Source: Prevotella sp. P6B1
Lineage (GTDB): Bacteria; Bacteroidota; Bacteroidia; Bacteroidales; Bacteroidaceae
Length of the DNA stretch: 64,000 nt
Direction: 5' to 3'
Assembly (NCBI RefSeq): GCF_000702825.1
Contig: NZ_JNKF01000018.1
Coordinates: 1-64,000 of the forward strand
A program made the position numbers and the translations under genes. Shown one piece after another: positions 57,265 to 64,000 of the stretch. Positions within the stretch are counted from its first letter, which is position 1; every line of letters starts with the position of its first letter. Under the pieces are notes generated by a model. The model saw only the letters and a list, made by a program, of their open reading frames with translations, was not told the DNA's origin and made no database searches.

Positions 57265-59091
57265 TTACTTATAGATTGGTCCGAAGTTCTGACAGGCCCG
57301 ATAATCGGCGCCTTCTTTATCCATGCCGAAGGCATTCCAGGCTGCTGGACGGAAGATGTCCTTGTCAGCGATATTGTGCATGCATACGGGGATACGCAGG
57401 ATGGAACAGAGTGTCAGCAGGTCGGCACCGATATGACCGTAGGCAATGGCTCCGTGGTTGGCACCCCAACAGTTCATGACGCTGTATACATCCTTGAAAC
57501 AATCCTTGGTGGCATCGAGACGGGGCACAAACCATGTGGTGGGCCATGTGGGATCCGTACGTTTGTCAAGTATGTCATGGGTCTCAGCATCAAGTTCAAT
57601 AGTCCAGCCTTCAGCCAGTTGCAGCACAGAACCTAAGCCTTGCACCATGTTGATACGCATCATTGTCATGGGCATGCCACCCTTGGTAACGAAGTGTGAG
57701 CTGTAGCCACCGCCACGGAAGTAATCGCGGTCGGCAGGCATCCAGTAGGTTGCTTTCAAACAAGCTTCCATATCGCTATCGCTTATGTTCCAGAACTCCT
57801 TCATGGTAGGTTCCCCGTCTACATCGGTCATGGCACCTGTAGCATCGAGTGTGGTTGCTCCACTATTGATCAGGTGGATGAAACCATTGGCTGCTAATCC
57901 TTCAGGTCGTTTGCCGGCCACACGCTCTACAGCTTCAGGACTCCAGTAGGTACGGATGTCGGAGAACATCACGCCACGATTGGTAAGCAGATGGCCAAAC
58001 AGCATCGACATGCCATTAAGGAAATCATTCTCGGTAGCCAGCACGTCGGCTTCGCGTGGACCATTCCAGTCGAACGAGCTACAGAGCATCGACTCTGGGA
58101 AGTCGAAGTTGGGCTTATAGTCTGTCCATTGGCGTTGTCCTTGTACACCACCAAAAATGGCGTTGTGGCCTAAGGCCTCTTCTTTATAGCCCATCTCCAG
58201 TAAGCGTGGATTGCCGTGCATCAGGTCGCGGATAATCATCATGGTCTTGACGGTAAACTCCCAATCAGCATCTTTCTCCTCGCGGTTTTTCCCTTTCCCC
58301 TTGCCGTTGAAGTTAGTCATCGGTGTTCCTGGGAAGAGTGGACGGTCCTCATTGTAGTCATGACCCTCTTGAGGCTTGCAGTACTTCTCGACCCATTGCA
58401 TGGCTTTCTCAAACTCTTCATGGTCGTAAATGTCAAAATCAACACGTCGCAGAATCTCTACTAACGATACGTATTCTGTACGCATGCCGAGGTATTGTTG
58501 TAGGAAGTCGGCATTGACAATCGAACCAGCAATACCCATACAGGTATTGCCTATTGAGAGGTAGCTCTTGCCTTTCAAGGTGGCTACAGCCTGAGCGGCA
58601 CGTGCAAAACGCAATAGCTTCTCGGCCACGTCGGCAGGGATGGTGTTGTCGTTGATATCCTGTACGTCATGACCGTAGATACCAAAGGCGGGCAGTCCCT
58701 TCTGGGCATGAGCTGCTAAAACAGCAGCCAGATATACTGCGCCTGGACGCTCGGTACCGTTGAAACCCCATACAGCTTTCGGATAGTAAGGGTTCATGTC
58801 CATGGTTTCAGAGCCATAGCACCAACAGCTGGTAACGGTGATGGTACTGCCAACACCCTCGCGTTCGAACTTCTCGGCACAGGCGGCACTTTCTGCCACA
58901 CGACCTATTGTGGTATCGCTAATGACACATTCTACAGGTGAGCCGTCGCCATTACGCAGCTGGGTGGTAATCAATTCTGCTACAGCTTTAGCCAGTGCCA
59001 TGGTTTTCTCTTCCAGACTTTCACGTACGCCACCCTGACGACCATCAATGGTGGGACGGATACCAATTTTAGGATAGTTATTCTTGATCAT
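57265..59091 (-). CDS. fucI: L-fucose isomerase
   Basis: 608 residues, in the size range of FucI. It converts L-fucose to L-fuculose with Mn2+. Recognisable blocks: [77 protein letters not shown] and [20 protein letters not shown] with the C-terminal metal-binding region. FucK and FucA, which normally follow, are not in the window. It starts 18 nt after the AraC-type regulator. Confidence 0.95.
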   Translation of the reverse strand: MIKNNYPKIGIRPTIDGRQGGVRESLEEKTMALAKAVAELITTQLRNGDGSPVECVISDTTIGRVAESAACAEKFEREGVGSTITVTSCWCYGSETMDMNPYYPKAVWGFNGTERPGAVYLAAVLAAHAQKGLPAFGIYGHDVQDINDNTIPADVAEKLLRFARAAQAVATLKGKSYLSIGNTCMGIAGSIVNADFLQQYLGMRTEYVSLVEILRRVDFDIYDHEEFEKAMQWVEKYCKPQEGHDYNEDRPLFPGTPMTNFNGKGKGKNREEKDADWEFTVKTMMIIRDLMHGNPRLLEMGYKEEALGHNAIFGGVQGQRQWTDYKPNFDFPESMLCSSFDWNGPREADVLATENDFLNGMSMLFGHLLTNRGVMFSDIRTYWSPEAVERVAGKRPEGLAANGFIHLINSGATTLDATGAMTDVDGEPTMKEFWNISDSDMEACLKATYWMPADRDYFRGGGYSSHFVTKGGMPMTMMRINMVQGLGSVLQLAEGWTIELDAETHDILDKRTDPTWPTTWFVPRLDATKDCFKDVYSVMNCWGANHGAIAYGHIGADLLTLCSILRIPVCMHNIADKDIFRPAAWNAFGMDKEGADYRACQNFGPIYK

Positions 59092-59108
59092 AGTTCCAGT
59101 TGAATTAT

Positions 59109-59969
59109 TTATTGACTATATTTCTCTCGATACTGTTGTGGTGTAATACCTGTATGTTTCTTAAACAATCTGTTGAAGTAAGAATTGTCATCATATCCTA
59201 ATGCGGCTGCAATACTCTTTACAGATAGGTCGGTAGTGACCAGCATGAGCTCAGAGCGTTCAAGCTTCTTTTTGGTAATAAAGGCATTGGGAGTATAACC
59301 TGTTTCGTTCTTGAACACCCGGATGAAATGATCCTTCGACATACAGATCTTGTCAGCGAGCATCTCGACATCAATGTGTGAGTTGATGTTTTTATGGATA
59401 AAAAAGAATACCTGATGAATTCTGTCATCCTTTACCTCTATTTTGGGCCTTGCTGTTTTTAGAAAACGGGATAACAAGATATATAGAATGCCTCTTGACT
59501 CAACTTTGTCGCAAAATGGACGACGCTGATTCATTTGTAAATTACTGATAAGTGTGGAGTGATTATCATATACGGCAGGGTCGGATTGAGGCAGTTTCAA
59601 AAAGGGGTTCATTTGGCAGAGCCGACGAATGAGCTCCAGATCCATCTCACAACCTCTCACTTCAAATGGCAATTCCCATTCTTCCAATATACTTTGCTCG
59701 TTATTCGGATTCTCGTACACGTGTATATAATAATGTTTAAACGTAGTGTCGCAGACATAGCTATGGGTGGTGAAAGCTGGAATAAAATAGAGATGCCCTG
59801 GCTGAAGGTTATATGTCCCTTCTGGCATTACTATGCGGGCCGTTCCTTCCTCAACATAGAAAATTCGTGCGAATGGACTCCGCACGTTTTTCCAATTCCA
59901 GTCGCCATGATGTATGGCCTGCCCTACGTTTAGCGTGTATGGATGCAGCTTGTTAACGGAAATATTCAT
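59109..59969 (-). CDS. AraC-family regulator with cupin domain, fucose operon
   Basis: 286 residues from [10 protein letters not shown]. An upstream in-frame ATG at 60035 lies before the promoter at 59993-60024 and is dropped. An N-terminal cupin sugar-binding domain (about 20-150: [21 protein letters not shown]) and C-terminal AraC helix-turn-helix (about 185-285: [20 protein letters not shown] and [21 protein letters not shown]) are clear. It heads the operon and probably responds to fucose or a derivative. Confidence 0.9.
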   Translation of the reverse strand: MNISVNKLHPYTLNVGQAIHHGDWNWKNVRSPFARIFYVEEGTARIVMPEGTYNLQPGHLYFIPAFTTHSYVCDTTFKHYYIHVYENPNNEQSILEEWELPFEVRGCEMDLELIRRLCQMNPFLKLPQSDPAVYDNHSTLISNLQMNQRRPFCDKVESRGILYILLSRFLKTARPKIEVKDDRIHQVFFFIHKNINSHIDVEMLADKICMSKDHFIRVFKNETGYTPNAFITKKKLERSELMLVTTDLSVKSIAAALGYDDNSYFNRLFKKHTGITPQQYREKYSQ

Positions 59970-59992
59970 AGAGATAGTTGAATTTTGTTGTG

Positions 59993-60024
59993 CAAAGTAA
60001 CAAAAAAAAAAGCATCCCGCCAAG
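59993..60024 (-). promoter_or_regulatory. Promoter of the AraC-led fucose operon
   Basis: On the minus strand CTTG at 60024-60021 and TTACTTTG at 60000-59993, 20 nt apart. Both boxes have one mismatch to TTTG/TAnnTTTG. Confidence 0.5.
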
Positions 60025-60099
60025 CATTGTTTCATGTTTTTTCTGCCGTTATTAATTTTTTAGTCGTTTTAGCATTTGTTATTCGAATTATTAAAATCA

Positions 60100-60185
60100 A
60101 ATATCGATATTGTCCTATTGTCGTATAGGATTTTATCGATATAGAGTTGACGCAGTCGAAAACGTCCTATATAATGTCGATATTG
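60100..60185. promoter_or_regulatory. Cluster of TATCGATA-type palindromes between the fucose operon and the third susC
   Basis: AATATCGATATT (60100-60111), ATCGATAT (60135-60142) and TGTCGATATTG (60175-60185) recur, with TCCTAT at 60113-60118 and 60165-60170 and its inverse ATAGGA at 60125-60130. They lie in a 399-nt gap between two divergent operons and are plausible binding sites for a regulator of either. Apart from promoters nothing else is seen in the gap. Confidence 0.5.
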
Positions 60186-60211
60186 TTTTTCTTTGGTTGC
60201 ATTACTATTTC

Positions 60212-60219
60212 TATATTTG
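60212..60219 (+). promoter_or_regulatory. -7 box of the third susC operon
   Basis: TATATTTG on the + strand, about 150 nt before the ATG at 60369. The -33 position has only TTTC. Confidence 0.5.
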
Positions 60220-60368
60220 CAGCGGATTTGTGAAAATCTTATCATTTAGTTCTATTAGTTAGTTGCTAATTGTAAGACAATGGCGTATATGGTTTCTGAG
60301 GTATTAGATTGTAAAGGATGGGAACTAAGCAATTATTATTAATTTTATTAAATTCAAATTAACTGATT

Positions 60369-63300
60369 ATGAAACTAAAACTAAGGAAGATTGCCACGAC
60401 TCTTTTGATGAGTCTGGTTTGCGTAGTCGGATTTGCACAGAAATCGATTACGGGAAAAGTCGTTGATTCCAATGGCGAACCAATTATTGGTGTCAGCATC
60501 GTTGCCGGACAAGGCAAGGGTACTGTTACAAATTTCGAAGGTCAATTTACATTGGCCGATGTGACTCCTAAAACGGTGTTGACTATCTCTTACATCGGTT
60601 ATCAAACACAATCGATCAAAGTAGGCGAACAGTCAACCATCAATGTGGTGATGAAAGAGGATGCCAAGTTGCTCGACGAACTGGTTGTTGTGGGCTATGG
60701 CACCCAAAAGAAAGTGAACCTCACCGGTTCAGTATCAAGCGTTTCGGCCGAAGATCTGGCTAATAAACCGGTTATGAGCACGGCTCAGGCATTGGCTGGT
60801 TTGGCTCCTGGTCTCAGCGTACTTCAGAATTCAGGTCGTCCTGGTTCAGGCGCAACAGTTAAGATTCGTGGTGCCGGAACATTCTCGAGTGCAGGAAATG
60901 ATCCTCTTGTGCTGATTGATGGTCTTTCTGGTAGCATTGATGATGTTGATCCAAACGATGTGCAGAGTATCTCATTCCTTAAGGATGCTGCGTCTGCATC
61001 TATCTATGGTAACCGTGCTGCAAATGGTGTGATACTGATTGAAACAAAAAAGGGAACAGAAGGTAAAATCTCTGTTTCGTATAATAACTCATTTGGTTGG
61101 CAGAAAGCTACTGAACTGCCTGATTTCCTGCCATCGTGGGAGTATGCTACCTATTATAATATGGCCATGCGCAACATGGGGCGTCAGGAGGCTTATAGCG
61201 CTGATCAGATAGAGAAGTACCGAAATGGTTCTGATCCTGATAACTATCCTAACGCCAATCATCTGAAGTGGCTTTTGGAGTCTGGCTCTGGTTTCCAGCA
61301 TCAGCATAACGTCAGTATTCAGGGCGGTAGTGCCAATACAAAATACAATCTTTCGGTAGGTTACCGCAACCAAAATGGTCTGACCGCTGAGACTTCGAAT
61401 GAGCGTGTAACCGCTTTACTCTCGCTGACAAGCAATCTTACTAAGCGCCTGACCATGAATGTGAACATGAATTCGTTCTATAATAACTATAAGGCTCCCC
61501 TCGGTAGTGGCAGTATCGATGGTATCGTTGGTTATGCTGTTCGTGAAGGACCTGTTTATGCAGGACAGAAATCGGATGGCAGTTTTGGCTATCAGGACAA
61601 TTACAGCCCTGAGGCATGGCTGGCCAGTGAGTCGTTCGTTAATAATATCAGCAGAAACCTGAGTGCATCGGGACAGCTCATTTGGGATACGCCTATCACA
61701 GGTTTGAAACTCACCGGTAAGGCTGGCGTTACTTTCTATAACAGTAACGACAAGTCGTTTACTGCCAAGACCTATTTCTCTGAGGAGAAGACTGTAGGTC
61801 CTGCTAACCTTTCCATGGGAAGTCGTGATAATACCTATACCACACTTGAGGGATTGATTACATACGAGAAGGCCATTAAAGGCCATAGCTTTAAATTGCT
61901 TGCAGGTTCTTCGCTTGAGAATGCCTCAAACAAGTATCTGAGTGCAAGTAGAAACACCTTTCCTAATAATAACCTTTATGAGCTGTCGGCAGGAAGTAGT
62001 GCTACCGCAAACAATGGCAGCTCAACCGAGGAGTGGGCACTCATGTCTTTCTTTGGCCGTGTCAACTACTCGTTTATGGACCGCTATCTGTTAGAAGCAA
62101 ATCTGCGTTACGATGGATCGTCTCGTTTTGCCGATGGCCACCGTTGGGGTCTTTTCCCATCGGTATCAGCTGGATGGCGAATTACAGAAGAAAGCTTCTG
62201 GAAGAACTCTTCACTTAATGAGGTTATCAATAATCTGAAACTGCGTTTGTCGTATGGTGTCTTGGGTAACCAGAATATTGGTGTGTATCCTTATCAGCAG
62301 ACTTACACGCTGGGGCATGATACACCGTTAGGAAATCCTGCCAGTCTGCAGTCGGGTGTCTATATGGCATCTTACAACAATCCTGAGATTACATGGGAGA
62401 AAACCTCTATAGCTGATGTTGGTATTGATTTCGCATTGTTCAATAGTGCACTGACTGGTACTATCGACTATTTCTACAAATATACTTCTGATATTCTTGC
62501 ACCTGTTGAGGTTTCAAGTCTCATTGGTCGTAGTGTGGGACAGTCGAATGTTGGTGCCGTATCAAATAAAGGTATCGAGGTTACGCTTACCTACAACGGT
62601 AAGATTGGTAAAGATTTCCGTTTCAGTGTTTCGCCTAACTTTACTTGGGTTAAGAATGCTGTCGAGAAGTTGTCGAATGGTGCTACTGAAGAAATCAATA
62701 ACAATCGTATCGTCGGTCAGCCTCTTGGAATCATCTATGGTTATGAGACAGAAGGTTTGTTTGTTGACCAGAATGAAATCGATAATGCACCTGAGCAGCT
62801 CGTTGGTAAGTCGGATTTGAAGCCTGGCTATATCAGATATAAGGATTTGGATGGCGACAATCAGGTTGATGCTAATAACGACCGTAAGGTGCTGGGTAGC
62901 ACCACACCTAAGTTCTATTATGGCATGACTATCACTGCCAACTATAAGAACTTTGATTTTTCTATGTTGATGCAGGGCTTGGGTGGTCATAAACGTCTGA
63001 TTGGCTCATATATGGCCTATGCATTCTATAATGGTGGTCAGATTCAGCGTTGGCAGGCTGATAACTGCTGGACAGAGGAGAACCCCAATAAGTGGGCAGA
63101 GTACCCACGTCTTGAGACACTCAATATGAACAACACCAATCTGCAGGTATCCGACTACTGGGTACGTGATGCCAGCTTCCTGCGACTGAAGAATCTGCAG
63201 GTGGGTTATACTCTGCCTAAGTCGTTGGTTAACAAACTGGGTATCCAGAACCTGCGTGTTTTCGTTAGTGGACAGAACCTGCTTACCTTTAACAGTTTCT

Positions 63301-63401
63301 ACAAAGGCTGGGATCCTGAGAATGAGATTGGGACAGGTGATTCACCATCTTACTATCCTATCAATAGAATCTATTCGTTCGGTCTGAACGTGAAATTTTA
63401 A
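60369..63401 (+). CDS. SusC-like TonB-dependent transporter (third pair)
   Basis: 1010 residues. Signal peptide (MKLKLRKIATTLLMSLVCVVGFA), CarboxypepD_reg-like domain (SITGKVVDSNGEPIIGVSIV), TonB-box-like LDELVVVGYGTQKKVNLTG, plug with QALAGLAPGLSVLQ and SASIYGNRAANGVILIETKKG, and barrel ending in FGLNVKF. Placed divergent from the fucose operon, so a fucose- or galactose-containing glycan is a reasonable guess for the cargo; the sequence alone does not show it. Confidence 0.92.
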   Translation: MKLKLRKIATTLLMSLVCVVGFAQKSITGKVVDSNGEPIIGVSIVAGQGKGTVTNFEGQFTLADVTPKTVLTISYIGYQTQSIKVGEQSTINVVMKEDAKLLDELVVVGYGTQKKVNLTGSVSSVSAEDLANKPVMSTAQALAGLAPGLSVLQNSGRPGSGATVKIRGAGTFSSAGNDPLVLIDGLSGSIDDVDPNDVQSISFLKDAASASIYGNRAANGVILIETKKGTEGKISVSYNNSFGWQKATELPDFLPSWEYATYYNMAMRNMGRQEAYSADQIEKYRNGSDPDNYPNANHLKWLLESGSGFQHQHNVSIQGGSANTKYNLSVGYRNQNGLTAETSNERVTALLSLTSNLTKRLTMNVNMNSFYNNYKAPLGSGSIDGIVGYAVREGPVYAGQKSDGSFGYQDNYSPEAWLASESFVNNISRNLSASGQLIWDTPITGLKLTGKAGVTFYNSNDKSFTAKTYFSEEKTVGPANLSMGSRDNTYTTLEGLITYEKAIKGHSFKLLAGSSLENASNKYLSASRNTFPNNNLYELSAGSSATANNGSSTEEWALMSFFGRVNYSFMDRYLLEANLRYDGSSRFADGHRWGLFPSVSAGWRITEESFWKNSSLNEVINNLKLRLSYGVLGNQNIGVYPYQQTYTLGHDTPLGNPASLQSGVYMASYNNPEITWEKTSIADVGIDFALFNSALTGTIDYFYKYTSDILAPVEVSSLIGRSVGQSNVGAVSNKGIEVTLTYNGKIGKDFRFSVSPNFTWVKNAVEKLSNGATEEINNNRIVGQPLGIIYGYETEGLFVDQNEIDNAPEQLVGKSDLKPGYIRYKDLDGDNQVDANNDRKVLGSTTPKFYYGMTITANYKNFDFSMLMQGLGGHKRLIGSYMAYAFYNGGQIQRWQADNCWTEENPNKWAEYPRLETLNMNNTNLQVSDYWVRDASFLRLKNLQVGYTLPKSLVNKLGIQNLRVFVSGQNLLTFNSFYKGWDPENEIGTGDSPSYYPINRIYSFGLNVKF

Positions 63402-63421
63402 TCCAATAAAGAATCAGAATT

Positions 63422-64000
63422 ATGAATACAAAGAATTATATCACAGCACTATCTATAGCATTCTCGTTTGGTTTGCTGGCTCCGCTATTCAGTAGTTGTT
63501 CGGATGTACTTGACAAGGCACCAACAGCTTCCATCTCTGATGCAACCTTCTGGACTGATGAGAGTGAAGCCAAACTGGCACTTGTTGGTTGCTACCGTTT
63601 TCAAACAGGTTGGAGTCACGATAACTTTGACTCTCCCCAGGGATTGCTTTACCTTGACTTCGCTGGAGGTAATGGTACAGAGAAGGAGAATTTTACATCA
63701 TTAATGGCAAGCAGTAATACACAGGCCACTAACAGCAATATCTATTGGTACTGGGCTAATGCATATACACAGATTGCCAAATACAACACATTCCTCGATA
63801 ATATCGACAACTGTAAGATGGATGAGACGAAGAAAAAAGCCTGGAGCTCTGAAATCAAGAGTCTCCGTGCTTACTTCTTCTACAATCTGGCATTCTACTT
63901 CAATAATGTACCTATGCCTTTAACTACTTTAAATGTAGAAGAGGCAAATAACATCGCTCAGACTCCTCAGTCGGAAGTTTATGCACAGGTAGAAAAGGAT
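63422..64000 (+). CDS. SusD-like lipoprotein, N-terminal part (runs off right edge)
   Basis: 193 codons are visible. MNTKNYITALSIAFSFGLLA is a lipoprotein signal with lipobox SSC (Cys28), followed by SDVLDKAPTASISDATFWTD, a typical SusD/RagB opening, and SEIKSLRAYFFYNLAFYFNN with VPMPLTTL, the SusD core helix. It begins 21 nt after the susC-type gene and is its partner. Confidence 0.9.
   Translation, partial: MNTKNYITALSIAFSFGLLAPLFSSCSDVLDKAPTASISDATFWTDESEAKLALVGCYRFQTGWSHDNFDSPQGLLYLDFAGGNGTEKENFTSLMASSNTQATNSNIYWYWANAYTQIAKYNTFLDNIDNCKMDETKKKAWSSEIKSLRAYFFYNLAFYFNNVPMPLTTLNVEEANNIAQTPQSEVYAQVEKD

Overview
The window looks like a chromosomal segment of a gut- or rumen-type member of the Bacteroidota, most likely Prevotellaceae (inference). 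The evidence is three SusC/SusD pairs, lipoproteins with short signal peptides, many TAnnTTTG -7 boxes (several with a TTTG or CTTG element exactly 20 nt upstream), and secreted glycosidases ending in a 'YDLxGR ... GxYIxxGKK' tail. I see no tRNA, rRNA or CRISPR array.

Layout. 1-2.7 kb: end of a mobile element, leftward: tyrosine recombinase, a small LexA/S24-like protein, and a third gene cut by an IS21-type insertion that runs off the left edge. 2.8-10.7 kb: a sensor kinase with a periplasmic solute-binding domain, then a five-gene leftward envelope operon (LPP20-like protein, DUF4384 protein, giant helical-repeat protein with a transglutaminase-like cysteine domain, orphan CHASE2 sensor, small periplasmic protein). 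10.8-15.2 kb: TrhA/hemolysin III, an acetyl/succinyl-CoA transferase, and a TPR-SpoIIE phosphatase. 15.4-19.7 kb: a LacI regulator with candidate palindromic operators, a GH9 cellulase-family enzyme and a broken histidine kinase. 19.7-22.6 kb: an outer-membrane beta-barrel protein.

22.6-34.2 kb is a starch utilisation (Sus) locus: SusR-like regulator diverging from SusB (GH97), SusC, SusD, a lipoprotein with two CBM26-like modules, and a GH13 amylase. 34.2-35.3 kb is a gene graveyard with remnants of a thioredoxin-like protein and an iron alcohol dehydrogenase plus several inverted repeats. 35.3-36.4 kb is an NAD-dependent epimerase-like protein. 36.5-48.6 kb is a beta-glucan/beta-mannan-type locus: GH5 on the + strand, convergent with a leftward operon susC, susD, two IPT/TIG surface lipoproteins, a small tail-only protein and GH26.

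48.6-51.0 kb holds PLP synthase genes pdxS-pdxT behind a regulator that fuses a degenerate ThiD-like kinase domain to an AraC helix-turn-helix; this is the most interesting single gene here. 51.0-60.0 kb is a leftward fucose/beta-galactoside operon (AraC regulator, fucI, fucP, aldo/keto reductase, zinc dehydrogenase, GH2 beta-galactosidase). It diverges from a third susC-susD pair that runs off the right edge.

As a whole the segment describes glycan capture at the cell surface (SusCD plus binding lipoproteins), breakdown by secreted or periplasmic glycosidases, sugar uptake and conversion, and a fermentative CoA-transfer step. The envelope operon and the PLP regulator are the parts that ordinary family knowledge explains least. 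Function calls rest on reading the translated sequences and recalling family motifs; no database search was run.
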